Part shown: positions 1 through 8,660 of the stretch, one piece after another | How positions within the stretch are numbered: the first letter of the stretch is position 1 | Layout of the letters: the number at the start of each line of letters is the position of its first letter | Origin: Rugosimonospora africana | Lineage (GTDB): Bacteria > Actinomycetota > Actinomycetes > Mycobacteriales > Micromonosporaceae | Reading direction: 5' to 3' | Length of the DNA: 61,370 nt | Assembly (NCBI RefSeq): GCF_016862975.1 | Contig: NZ_BONZ01000033.1 | Span: 1-61,370, forward strand | Program-made: the position numbers and the translations under genes | Notes under the pieces: model-generated | Database searches by the model: none | Told to the model about the DNA's origin: nothing | What the model saw: the letters and a program-made list of their open reading frames with translations, nothing else

Positions 1-1571
1 CGGCGGTTGGACTGGTCAAGTTCGACCTGCTCGGGCTGGGCATGCTGTCGGCACTGCACTACGCGTTCGACATGATCGACTCCGAGCTGGACCTGTCCAC
101 GATGCCGCTGGACGACTCCGAGGTGTACCAGATGCTGTGCCGCGCGGACTCGGTCGGCGTGTTCCAGGTCGAGTCCCGGGCGCAGATGGCCACCTTGCCC
201 CGGCTGAAGCCGACGACGTTCTACGACCTCGTCGTGGAGGTCGCGCTGATCCGGCCCGGACCGATCCAGGGCAACTCGGTCCACCCGTACATCCGTCGGG
301 CCAACGGCCGGGAGGCGGTCACCTACCCGCACGACCTGATGCGCCCGGCGCTGGAGAAGACCCTGGGCGTCCCGCTGTTCCAGGAGCAGCTGATGCAGCT
401 GGCCATCGACGTCGCCGGGTTCAGCCCGTCCGAGGCCGACCAACTGCGCCGGGCGATGGGGTCCAAGCGGTCCACGGAGCGGATGGCCCGGCTGCGTGAC
501 CGCCTGTACGACGGGATGGCGCAACGGGGCATCACCGGGGCGCTCGCCGACGACCTCTACCACAAGCTGGCCGCGTTCGCCTCGTACGGGTTCCCGGAGT
601 CGCACGCGATGAGCTTCGCGTACCTGGTGTACGCGTCCGCCTGGCTCAAGCGGTACCACCCGGCCGCGTTCTGCGCAGCCCTGCTCAACGCCCAGCCGAT
701 GGGCTTCTACTCGACCCAGTCGCTGGTCGACGACGCCCGCCGGCACGGGGTCACCGTCCTGCGTCCGGACATCAACGCAAGCGGCGCCGACGCCGTGCTC
801 GAGACCACCCCGGCCACGAGGAGCAGCGCCGAACCCGGCGAGCCGCCGGGCGCCTGGGGCCGGGGCGGCCCGGTCGTGCGGCTGGGCCTGTCCAGCGTGC
901 GTACCCTCGGCGACGACGTGGCCCAGCGCGTCGAGGACGAGCGGCGCGACCACGGCCCGTACCGCGACATGGCCGACCTCGCCCGGCGGGCCCGGCTGTC
1001 CACCGCGCACCTGGAGGCGCTGGCCACCGCGGACGCGTTCGCCTGCTTCGGCCTGTCCCGCCGCGAGGCGCTGTGGGCGGCCGGCGCCGCCGCGCAGGAG
1101 CGCGAGGGGCGGCTGCCCGGCACGGTCACCGGCGTGCACGCGCCCACGCTGCCCGGGATGGACGCCATCGACGAACTCGTCGCCGACGTGTGGGCGACCG
1201 GCCTGTCGCCGGACACGCACCCGGTCGCGTTCGCCCGCGCGCACCTCGACCGGGTCGGTGCCGTCGCGGTCACCGCGCTACCCGACGTGCCGGACCGCAC
1301 CCGGGTCCTGGTCGGCGGCCTGGTCACCCACAAGCAACGGCCGGGTACGGCGTCCGGCGTCACGTTCCTCAACCTGGAGGACGAGACCGGCATGGTGAAC
1401 GTGGTCTGCTCGCAGGGCCTGTACCAGCGCAGCAGGAAGGTGGTGCGGACCAGTTCGGCGCTGCTGGTGCGCGGGATGCTGGAAAAGGGCGACGGCGTGG
1501 TCAACCTCGTCGCGGACAAGTTCACGCCGCTGCGGCTGCCGGTACGGCCGCCGTCGCGCGACTGGCAGTGA
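1..1571 (+). CDS. dnaE2: Error-prone DNA polymerase DnaE2, C-terminal part (5' truncated by window)
   Basis: The reading frame is open from base 3 and runs to TGA at 1569-1571, so the first ATG at 42 is internal and the start lies outside the window. About 520 residues are visible. The segment VKFDLLGLGML at the left edge matches the C-family polymerase palm motif holding the third catalytic Asp. It is followed by the finger region (RRAMGSKRSTERM), helix-hairpin-helix sequence near YGFPESHAMSF, and a C-terminal OB-fold (about TRVLVGGLVTHKQRPG to the end). DnaE2 works with ImuA/ImuB in SOS mutagenesis. Those partners are not in view. The LGMLSALHYAFDMI wording and short OB tail favour DnaE2 over DnaE1. 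The PHP domain and the first two catalytic Asp residues cannot be checked. Confidence 0.9.
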   Translation, partial: AVGLVKFDLLGLGMLSALHYAFDMIDSELDLSTMPLDDSEVYQMLCRADSVGVFQVESRAQMATLPRLKPTTFYDLVVEVALIRPGPIQGNSVHPYIRRANGREAVTYPHDLMRPALEKTLGVPLFQEQLMQLAIDVAGFSPSEADQLRRAMGSKRSTERMARLRDRLYDGMAQRGITGALADDLYHKLAAFASYGFPESHAMSFAYLVYASAWLKRYHPAAFCAALLNAQPMGFYSTQSLVDDARRHGVTVLRPDINASGADAVLETTPATRSSAEPGEPPGAWGRGGPVVRLGLSSVRTLGDDVAQRVEDERRDHGPYRDMADLARRARLSTAHLEALATADAFACFGLSRREALWAAGAAAQEREGRLPGTVTGVHAPTLPGMDAIDELVADVWATGLSPDTHPVAFARAHLDRVGAVAVTALPDVPDRTRVLVGGLVTHKQRPGTASGVTFLNLEDETGMVNVVCSQGLYQRSRKVVRTSSALLVRGMLEKGDGVVNLVADKFTPLRLPVRPPSRDWQ

Positions 1572-1676
1572 CCGTACGGCGGACGCACAGGCTTGTGCTC
1601 ACGATCGCGCCGGGTAACATCATCGACACAATTCGACTAGCTCGACCAAACCCAAACACCGTCCCCGGAGGTTGTG

Positions 1677-4600
1677 GTGGTCCACGAGCAGGTCTGTGCG
1701 ATGCCGGCGCGATCTCGCCGTCCCCGCCTTCTTCTCATCCTCGGCGCAGTCCTCGCCCTCGTGCTCGGGATGAGCACCGGCGTCCGCACCGCGTCCGCCG
1801 CCCCGGCCGCCCAGCACGGCCACGCGCACACCGTCACGTACGACGGGTACTCGTTCCTCGTCGACGGCCGGCGCACCTACCTGTGGTCCGGCGAGTTCCA
1901 CTACTTCCGGCTGCCCAGCCAGGGCCTGTGGCTCGACGTGCTGCAGAAGATGAAGGCGGCCGGCTTCAACGCGGTGTCGCTGTACTTCGACTGGGGGTAC
2001 CACTCCCCGGCGCCCGGCGTGTACGACTTCACCGGCGTGCGCGACGTCGACAAGCTGCTCGACCAGGCCGACGCGCTGGGCATCTACGTCATCGCGCGGC
2101 CCGGCCCGTACATCAACGCCGAGGTCGACGGCGGCGGCTTCCCCGGCTGGCTGTCCACCAAGGCCGGCAACACCCGCAGCGACAACCCCGACTACCTGAG
2201 GTACTCCGACGAGTGGCAGACGCAGATCGACCGGATCCTCGCGCGCCACCAACTGACCGACGGCCGCGGCACGGTCATCGAGTACCAGGTGGAGAACGAG
2301 TACTACAACGGCGACGCGGCCGGCCGGTCGTACCTGAAACACCTGGAGGACAAGGCAAAGGCCGACGGCATCACCGTCCCGCTGGTGGGCAACAACAACG
2401 GCACGTTCAACTCCGGCGACGCCGCCCTCGACGTGGACGCCGCCGACTCGTACCCGCAGGGCTTCAACTGCTCCAATCCGACCAGGTGGAGCGGCGTACC
2501 CGACATCAGCTACGACCACGTCGCCGGCAAGCCGCTGGCGACCGCCGAGTTCCAGGGCGGCGCGTTCGACCCGTGGGGCGGCCCCGGCTACGACAAGTGC
2601 GCGCAGCTGATCAACGACCAGTTCGCCGACGTGTTCTACAAGCAGAACATCGCGGTCGGCGCGACGTCGCAGAGCTTCTACATGACCTACGGCGGCACCA
2701 ACTGGGGCTGGCTCGGCGAGCCGGAGAACTACACCTCCTACGACTACGGCGCGGCCATCCGGGAGACCCGGCAGCTGGACCCGAAGTACGACGAGGACAA
2801 GCTCATCGGGTACTTCACCCACGCCGTCGCGCCGCTGACCAAGACCGACGCGATCCCGGCCGCCGGCACCGACAACGCCAGGATCGTCGACACCGCGCGG
2901 CGCAACCCGGACACCGGTACCCAGTTCCACGTGCTGCGGCACACCGACTCCACGTCGACCGCCGCGGACACCACGCACGTCACCATCGACTTCGGCGCCA
3001 AGCCCGGCTACACCTACGACGACACCGACCCGGCGCTGTCCTACACGGGCACCTGGTCGCATGTCGCCAACCAGAACTACACCGGCGGCGACTACGACAA
3101 GACCGAGTCGTTCTCGGCCGTGGCCGGCGACAGCGTCTCCGTCCCGTTCACCGGTACCGGCGTCACCTGGGTCACCTCCACCGACCCGAGTCACGGGTAC
3201 GCCGACGTGTACCTCGACGGGGTCAAGGTGAAGACCGTCGACCTGTACGCCTCCGGCAAGCAGTTCCAGTACGTCGGGTACCGGGCCACCGGGCTGGCCG
3301 CCGGGCCGCACATGCTGTCGGTCGTCGTGGACGGCACCAGGGACGCCGCGGCCACCGGCGCCTACGTCCCGATCGACGCGATCGACGTCGCCACCGGGTC
3401 GGGGCCGACCGCGCCGGTCTACACCGTGCCGCAGCAGCCGGGTACCGCCATCTCGCTGAACGGCCGCGAGTCGAAGATCATCGTGGCCGGGTACGACCTG
3501 GGCGGCAACCAGCTGCGGTACAGCACCTCGGAGATCATGACCGATGCGACGATCAAGGGCAGCGAGGTCGCGGTGCTCTACGGCGACCACGGCACCGACG
3601 GGGAGACCGTGCTGCGGTACCCGACCCGGCCGGCGGTCACCGCCACCGGCGGCACCGTCGCGAGCACCTGGGACCCGGCGACCGGCGACCTGCGGCTGAA
3701 CTACAGCCACACCGGCCTGACCCGGGTACAGATCGACGGCGGCTCCCGCCCGCTGCTGTTGCTGCTGGCCGACACCGACACCGCGAAGACGTTCTGGCGG
3801 CAGGACACCGCCCAAGGCCCCGTCCTCGTCCGGGGCACCCACCTGCTGCGCGGCGCCACGGCGCACGGCTCGACGCTCGCGCTCACCGGCGATGTCGGCA
3901 CGGACGGGTCGGTCGAGGTGTTCAGCGCCGCGAAGACCATCACCTGGAACGGCCGGCCGGTGACGACCGCGGCGAGCGCGACCGGCAGCCGAACCGGGAC
4001 CCTGCCCGTGGCTGCGCCGGTCACCCTGCCGGCACTGACCGGCTGGCGGCACACAGAGGACTCGCCCGAGGCCCAGCCCGGCTTCGACGACTCCACCTGG
4101 CAGGTCGCTGACAAGACCACCACGAACAGCGCGACCACGCCGGGTACGCTGCCGGTGCTGTTCGCCGACGACTACGGCTTCCACACCGGCAGCACCTGGT
4201 ACCGGGGCCGGTTCGCGGCCACCGGTGCGGAGACCGGCATCACGCTGTCGGCCGCCAGCGGCGGGCGGGCCGCCGCCTCGTCGGTCTGGCTCAACGGCAC
4301 CTTCCTCGGCAGCTCCACGTCGGACGGCCCGCACACCTACCCGTTCCCGCCGGGCACGGTGAAGGACAGCGGCGACAACGTGCTGTCCGTCCTGACCGTG
4401 AACATGGGCCACGAAGAGGACTACAACGCGTCCAACGGCAACAAGGCCGCCCGCGGGCTGACCGGAGCCTCGCTGGCCGGCGCGCCGCTGAACACGGTCA
4501 CCTGGCGGCTGCAGGGCGTGCGGGACGGTGAGGACCCCCTCGACCCGGTGCGCGGCCCGCTGAACGTGGGCGGCCTGCACGGCGAGCGGGCCGGCTGGTA

Positions 4601-5813
4601 CCTGCCCGGGTACCCGACCGCCGGCTGGGCGCCGGTGACGCTGCCGGCCAGCGATCCGACCCCCGGCGTGTCCTGGTACTCCACCGACGTGACCCTGAAA
4701 CTGCCGAAGGGCCAGGACACGTCGCTGGGCCTGACCGTCACCGACGACCCGTCCCGCCGGTACCGGGCGGAGATCTTCGTCAACGGCTGGGATCTGGGCA
4801 ACTACGTCAACTACCTCGGACCGCAGCACAGCTTCCCGATTCCGAACGGGGTGCTGAACCCGGACGGCCGCGACACCGTCACCATCGCGGTGTGGAACCT
4901 CGACGCGTCCACCGGCGGCCTGGGTACCGTGGCGCTGACGGACTACGGCAGCTACGCGTCCTCGCTGTCGGTCGGGCAGAACCCGGCACCGGGGTACGAC
5001 CGGGCGCGGTACGCGACGCCGCCCGCCCCGCAGTCGGGCGTCACCTTGCGGGTACCCGGCTCGGTCAGCGCCGGGCAGCGGTTCACCGCGACGGCGGCGG
5101 TCGCCGTACCGGCCGGTGCGCCGGCGGCCCGGCAGGTCACCGCCACCCTGGACGTACCCGACGGGTGGACGCTCAGCTCGCGCTCCACGCCCCGGTCGGT
5201 CGACGAGATCCCGGGCGGCCGGTCGGCGACGTTCACCTGGACGGTCACCGCCCCGGCCGGCACGGTACCCGCGGCCAACGCGCTGACCGCCACCGCCCGG
5301 CTCACCCAACGGGGGCACACCGCGAAGCCACGCGACGAACGGATCGTCGGCGCGGTCCCGGCCCCGCCGCCGGCCGGCCGGGATCCGGTGAGCGACCTGC
5401 CGTTCCTGTCCGCGACCAACGGCTGGGGTCCGGTGGAGCGCGACACCAGCGTGGGCGAGAACTCCCCCGGCGACGGCAGGCCGCTGACCATCGGCACCAC
5501 CGTGTACCCGAAGGGCCTGGGCACCAACTCCCCCAGCGACGTCCAGGTCTACCTCGCCGGCACGTGCACCGAGTTCACCGCGACCGTGGGCGTGGACCAC
5601 GAGACCGGTGGGGCCGGCACGGTCACGTTCAGCGTGGTCCTCGACGGCCGGGTACTGGTCACCACACCGGTACTGCGCGGGTCGTCGGCGGCCGTGGCCC
5701 TGGACGTCCCGGTGGCCGGCGGGCAGGTGCTCGACCTGGTCGTCGGCGACGGGGGTGACGGCAACGGCAACGACCACGGCGACTGGGCCGACCCGGTGCT
5801 GACCTGCGGATAG
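1677..5813 (+). CDS. Secreted GH35 beta-galactosidase with C-terminal NPCBM domain
   Basis: A 1378-residue exported glycoside hydrolase. GTG 1677 is chosen because GGAGG at 1667-1671 lies 5 nt upstream; GTG 1674 is too close and ATG 1701 is possible. A signal peptide (LLLILGAVLALVLG, cut near ASA-AP) precedes the GH35 barrel (VDGRRTYLWSGEFHYFRLP). The acid/base Glu lies in QVENEYYNG (about E208) and the nucleophile in TAEFQGG (about E291). Middle beta-sandwich domains follow. A NEW3-like domain (about 1110-1210) and a terminal NPCBM domain (YPKGLGTNSPSDV, last 130 residues) should bind galactosides. It likely removes beta-linked galactose from plant galactans outside the cell. A paralogue lies at 39103-42396. 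A possible promoter is TTGTGC (1593-1598), 16 bp, TAACAT (1615-1620). Confidence 0.93.
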   Translation: MVHEQVCAMPARSRRPRLLLILGAVLALVLGMSTGVRTASAAPAAQHGHAHTVTYDGYSFLVDGRRTYLWSGEFHYFRLPSQGLWLDVLQKMKAAGFNAVSLYFDWGYHSPAPGVYDFTGVRDVDKLLDQADALGIYVIARPGPYINAEVDGGGFPGWLSTKAGNTRSDNPDYLRYSDEWQTQIDRILARHQLTDGRGTVIEYQVENEYYNGDAAGRSYLKHLEDKAKADGITVPLVGNNNGTFNSGDAALDVDAADSYPQGFNCSNPTRWSGVPDISYDHVAGKPLATAEFQGGAFDPWGGPGYDKCAQLINDQFADVFYKQNIAVGATSQSFYMTYGGTNWGWLGEPENYTSYDYGAAIRETRQLDPKYDEDKLIGYFTHAVAPLTKTDAIPAAGTDNARIVDTARRNPDTGTQFHVLRHTDSTSTAADTTHVTIDFGAKPGYTYDDTDPALSYTGTWSHVANQNYTGGDYDKTESFSAVAGDSVSVPFTGTGVTWVTSTDPSHGYADVYLDGVKVKTVDLYASGKQFQYVGYRATGLAAGPHMLSVVVDGTRDAAATGAYVPIDAIDVATGSGPTAPVYTVPQQPGTAISLNGRESKIIVAGYDLGGNQLRYSTSEIMTDATIKGSEVAVLYGDHGTDGETVLRYPTRPAVTATGGTVASTWDPATGDLRLNYSHTGLTRVQIDGGSRPLLLLLADTDTAKTFWRQDTAQGPVLVRGTHLLRGATAHGSTLALTGDVGTDGSVEVFSAAKTITWNGRPVTTAASATGSRTGTLPVAAPVTLPALTGWRHTEDSPEAQPGFDDSTWQVADKTTTNSATTPGTLPVLFADDYGFHTGSTWYRGRFAATGAETGITLSAASGGRAAASSVWLNGTFLGSSTSDGPHTYPFPPGTVKDSGDNVLSVLTVNMGHEEDYNASNGNKAARGLTGASLAGAPLNTVTWRLQGVRDGEDPLDPVRGPLNVGGLHGERAGWYLPGYPTAGWAPVTLPASDPTPGVSWYSTDVTLKLPKGQDTSLGLTVTDDPSRRYRAEIFVNGWDLGNYVNYLGPQHSFPIPNGVLNPDGRDTVTIAVWNLDASTGGLGTVALTDYGSYASSLSVGQNPAPGYDRARYATPPAPQSGVTLRVPGSVSAGQRFTATAAVAVPAGAPAARQVTATLDVPDGWTLSSRSTPRSVDEIPGGRSATFTWTVTAPAGTVPAANALTATARLTQRGHTAKPRDERIVGAVPAPPPAGRDPVSDLPFLSATNGWGPVERDTSVGENSPGDGRPLTIGTTVYPKGLGTNSPSDVQVYLAGTCTEFTATVGVDHETGGAGTVTFSVVLDGRVLVTTPVLRGSSAAVALDVPVAGGQVLDLVVGDGGDGNGNDHGDWADPVLTCG

Positions 5814-5828
5814 CGGGCCGCCTCCCGG

Positions 5829-5876
5829 TTCCTCCGGCCGGCTTGCGCGCGGCGCGCGGAAGGCCGGCCGGAGGAA
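5829..5876. terminator. Bidirectional hairpin terminator between convergent genes
   Basis: Perfect 14-bp arms TTCCTCCGGCCGGC (5829-5842) and GCCGGCCGGAGGAA (5863-5876) enclose a GC-rich loop. The hairpin sits between the GH35 stop at 5813 and the SDR stop at 5881, so it can end transcription from both sides. No U-tract is visible, as is usual in high-GC actinomycetes. Confidence 0.75.
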
Positions 5877-5880
5877 GCGC

Positions 5881-6822
5881 TCAGCGGTAGTCCGCGACGT
5901 CGGCGTCGGGCTTGTCGCCGAAGTACGCGTCGGCGAAGAAGCGGCCGCACTCCGGCCGCGAGCCGTCCCGGTCGGTGAAGCCGTAGTGCCGGGCCAACTG
6001 GCCGGACGACAGCGCCTTGCCGGACCACCGGGACACGTCCGGGTCGCAGGCCAGCGCGACCACCGCCCGGCCGATGTACGACGGCGTCTCCGAGATGGCG
6101 AACCACTTGTCCTGCGCGATGCCGTCCCGCCAGTTCTGCTCGGTCACGCCGAAGTGCTCCAGCATCTCCTCCGAGCGCAGGAACCCGGGCGTCAGCGACA
6201 CCGAGGTGATGCCGTGCGGCGAGACCTCGTCGTGCAGCATCTTGCCCAGCCGGGTGATGGCCACCTTGACCAGGTCGAAGAACATGGTGCCGCGGTAGCG
6301 GTCGTTGAACATGTCGTCGCCGTCGGTGATCTCGCAGACCAGGCCCGAGCCACGCCGCACCAGCAGGGGCAGCACCGTGTGCAGCGTGATGAGGTGCGTC
6401 TCCAGCCCGTTGCGCACCGCACGCAGCCCGCGATCGAGGTCGTGCTCCCAGATCGGCTTCCACTCGATCCACTGGTCGCCGCCCCAGGTGTCGTCGACCA
6501 GGGTGTCGAGCCGGCCGCCCTGCTCCGCCTCGATCCGGTCGACCAGCGCGCGGACATCCGCCGGTACCGTGTGGTCGCAGCGAACCGCAATGCCCTCGCC
6601 ACCGGCGGCCGTGACCAGTTCCGCGGTGTCCTCGATGGTCTCCGGCCGGCTCAACTCGCTGCGCCCGGCGCGGGTGCTGCGCCCGGTGACATACACCGTC
6701 GCCCCGGCCGCGCCCAACTCCACCGCCATGCCCCGACCGGCTCCCCGGGTCGCGCCGGTGACCAGCGCGACGTGCCCGCGCAGGGCGTCCGGCCCCGGCG
6801 CGACCGGTGGTGTGTCTGCCAT
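5881..6822 (-). CDS. SDR-family oxidoreductase lacking the catalytic Tyr
   Basis: A 313-residue Rossmann-fold dehydrogenase. The cofactor motif TGATRGAGRGMAVELG is at about 20-35 and VTGRSTRAG follows beta-2. The PG motif after beta-6 is present (VSLTPGFLRSEEML). The position that normally carries the catalytic YxxxK reads FFDLVK, so the lysine is kept but the tyrosine is phenylalanine (codons TTC TTC). The enzyme may therefore be catalytically altered. The gene begins 15 bp after the TetR stop and is surely in its operon, which suggests a TetR-controlled detoxification or metabolite-modifying step. The substrate is unknown. Confidence 0.85.
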   Translation of the reverse strand: MADTPPVAPGPDALRGHVALVTGATRGAGRGMAVELGAAGATVYVTGRSTRAGRSELSRPETIEDTAELVTAAGGEGIAVRCDHTVPADVRALVDRIEAEQGGRLDTLVDDTWGGDQWIEWKPIWEHDLDRGLRAVRNGLETHLITLHTVLPLLVRRGSGLVCEITDGDDMFNDRYRGTMFFDLVKVAITRLGKMLHDEVSPHGITSVSLTPGFLRSEEMLEHFGVTEQNWRDGIAQDKWFAISETPSYIGRAVVALACDPDVSRWSGKALSSGQLARHYGFTDRDGSRPECGRFFADAYFGDKPDADVADYR

Positions 6823-6837
6823 TTCCTGTTCTCCCCC

Positions 6838-7428
6838 TCAGTCGTCGGTGGGCCGGCGCCGCCAGCCCGCCAGGATCGCGTCGAGATCGGCGGCCAGCCG
6901 GTGGCGCAGGCTGCCGCGCGGATCGGTGGACCAGTGGATGGCCGCGCCGTCGGCGACCGCGGTGAGGATGCGGGCCGCCACCGGAACCGGTGGTGCCCCG
7001 GGCAGCGCCCCGGCGTCCACCGCCCGGCGCAGCAGCGCGCGGGTGCCCGCCCGTACCGCGTCGTAGAACTCCGCCATCCCGGCCCGCAGCCGCTCGTCGG
7101 ACAGGTCGGCCGCGAGCTGTGCCAGGTTGTTGGCCGCGGACCCGGGATCGTCGAGCGGCCGGTAGCGCTCGACGAGCGCGTCCCGGACCGCCGCGACCGG
7201 GTCGGCGACGGGTGCCCCGGCCGGCGCCGCCCGGGCGTCCGCGGTCGCGGCACGCAGCATGGCCAGCAGCAGGCCGTGCTTGGACCCGAAGCGGTGCACC
7301 AGCGTGCCGGCGCTGACCTGCGCCTCGGCGGCGACGTCGGCGAGCGTGAAGCCGGGGCCGAGCCGGCCGATCGCCGTGCCGGCCGCCGCCACCAACCGCT
7401 CGTCGCTGACCTTCCTCGGGCGTGCCAC
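6838..7428 (-). CDS. TetR-family transcriptional regulator
   Basis: A 196-residue regulator beginning VARPRKVSDERLVAAAG. The helix-turn-helix follows (FTLADVAAEAQVSAGTLVHRFGSKHGLL, split here only for reading: FTLADVAAEAQ, VSAGTLVHRFG). The rest is a helical ligand-binding domain. GTG 7428 is preferred because the open frame further upstream runs into the divergent gene and does not look like TetR sequence. No clear ribosome-binding site is seen. The gene starts 4 bp from a TTATTG-N10-CAATAA palindrome, so it probably represses itself and the SDR gene behind it. Confidence 0.85.
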   Translation of the reverse strand: MARPRKVSDERLVAAAGTAIGRLGPGFTLADVAAEAQVSAGTLVHRFGSKHGLLLAMLRAATADARAAPAGAPVADPVAAVRDALVERYRPLDDPGSAANNLAQLAADLSDERLRAGMAEFYDAVRAGTRALLRRAVDAGALPGAPPVPVAARILTAVADGAAIHWSTDPRGSLRHRLAADLDAILAGWRRRPTDD

Positions 7429-7432
7429 ACGA

Positions 7433-7454
7433 TTATTGAATAGCCATGCAATAA
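7433..7454. promoter_or_regulatory. Putative TetR operator
   Basis: TTATTG (7433-7438) and CAATAA (7449-7454) are perfect inverted repeats separated by 10 bp, in an AT-rich island of otherwise GC-rich DNA directly upstream of the TetR start at 7428. Position and symmetry fit an autoregulatory operator for the TetR-SDR operon. Confidence 0.55.
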
Positions 7455-7576
7455 CCGCTGTCAAGCCGGCACCGTCGGCACGGTCGGCGCACCCCGCGGC
7501 TTCCCGCCAAGCGCCGGGCTGCCCACCCCGCCGTGCGCGGCTAAGCTGCGTTCCCGCTGGGACGTGAGGAGACGTG

Positions 7577-8566
7577 GTGACGAAGGCATCGGGGTGCTTG
7601 TTCGGGCTGGCGTACGGCGACGCGCTGGGGAAGCCGACGGAGTTTCTGCGGTACGCGGACATCGAGCAGCGGTACGGGCGTGGCGGGCCGCGCGAGTTGA
7701 CGGGCGATCCCGCCCTGGTCACTGATGACACTCAGATGACGCTGGCGGTCGCCGCCGCGCTGCGCGACGTGCCCGAGCCGGAGCCCGGCGCGCTCGCCGA
7801 GGCGCTGCGCCAGCGTTTCCTGGAGTGGGCGGCCAGCCCGGACAACAACCGCGCGCCCGGCAACACCTGCCTGCGGGCCTGCGCCGAGCTGTCCCGGGAC
7901 GTGCCGTGGCAGCGGGCGTCGGTGACCGGGTCGAAGGGCTGCGGCGCGAACATGCGGGTCGCGCCGGTGGGGTTGGTCGCCGGGTACGACCTGGACACCT
8001 TCGCCGGCGTGGCCCAGTTGCAGGCGGGGCTGACCCACGGGCACCCGACCGCGCTGGCGGCCAGCGAACTGACCGGGTACGCGGTGCGGGTACTGCGCGA
8101 GGGAGCCGCGCTGAGCGACGTTCCCGGGTTGCTCCGGGCCCGCTGCCACGAGCAGCGGACGGTCTACCGGCACGAGTGGCTGGGGTCGCTGTGGCAGTTG
8201 CCGGGGATCGACTCCGAGTCCGGGTTCATCGCCCGGGGCTGGGACGAGTGCCTGGCCGCGCTGGACCGGCTGGACGCCGCCCTGGCCACGCCGGACGACG
8301 GCGGGGACCCGTGCCAGGGCACCGGCGAGGGCTGGATCGCCGAGGAGGCGCTGGCGACCGGCCTGTGGTGTGCCGTGCGGTACGCGTCGGACCCGGTCGG
8401 CGGCGTGGCCAGGGGCGCGGCCACCTCCGGCGACTCGGACTCCATCGCGTGCCTGGCCGGCGCGTTCCTCGGCGCCGCGCACGGGATGGCCGCATGGCCC
8501 GCCGAGTGGGCGTCGCGGATCGAGTACGCCGACCGGCTGGCCGCGTTCGGGACGCTGTGGGACTGA
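7577..8566 (+). CDS. ADP-ribosylglycohydrolase (DraG-like) family protein
   Basis: About 329 residues. Two consecutive GTG codons occur (7574, 7577). GAGGAG at 7566-7571 sits 5 nt before 7577, which is preferred. The N-terminal GCLFGLAYGDALGKPTEF, the metal-binding TDDTQMT near residue 55, and the C-terminal SGDSDSIACLAGAFLGAAHG are the three hallmark motifs of the all-helical, binuclear-Mg ADP-ribosylhydrolase fold. Family members remove ADP-ribose from arginine or related targets. The natural substrate here is unknown. It is divergent from the TetR operon and convergent with the AI-2E gene. A macrodomain gene lies 5 kb away. Confidence 0.85.
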   Translation: MTKASGCLFGLAYGDALGKPTEFLRYADIEQRYGRGGPRELTGDPALVTDDTQMTLAVAAALRDVPEPEPGALAEALRQRFLEWAASPDNNRAPGNTCLRACAELSRDVPWQRASVTGSKGCGANMRVAPVGLVAGYDLDTFAGVAQLQAGLTHGHPTALAASELTGYAVRVLREGAALSDVPGLLRARCHEQRTVYRHEWLGSLWQLPGIDSESGFIARGWDECLAALDRLDAALATPDDGGDPCQGTGEGWIAEEALATGLWCAVRYASDPVGGVARGAATSGDSDSIACLAGAFLGAAHGMAAWPAEWASRIEYADRLAAFGTLWD

Positions 8567-8580
8567 CCGGCGCTGTCGGA

Positions 8581-8660
8581 CCGGCCGGTGTCGCGGGGCC
8601 GGCCGGTGTTACGCGGTTGACCGGTGCTGCGGGGCCGGCCGGTGCTGCGGGGCCGGCCGG
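8581..8660. repeat. 18-bp GGCCGGCCGGTG tandem repeats
   Basis: Near-identical 18-bp units built on GGGGCCGGCCGGTGCTGC fill most of the space between the convergent stops at 8566 and 8661. Each unit contains the palindrome CCGGCCGG, so the array can fold into several hairpins and may serve as the terminator for both genes. Confidence 0.6.

Noticed and set aside
1-1571. Intein or frameshift in dnaE2
   Set aside because: The frame is continuous and the motifs are in the usual order.
1620-5777. 1385-residue minus-strand open frame opposite the first GH35 gene
   Set aside because: It is the antisense shadow of a GC-rich gene: composition is Arg/Gly/Val/Pro only and no domain is seen. The plus strand has the clear GH35 signature.
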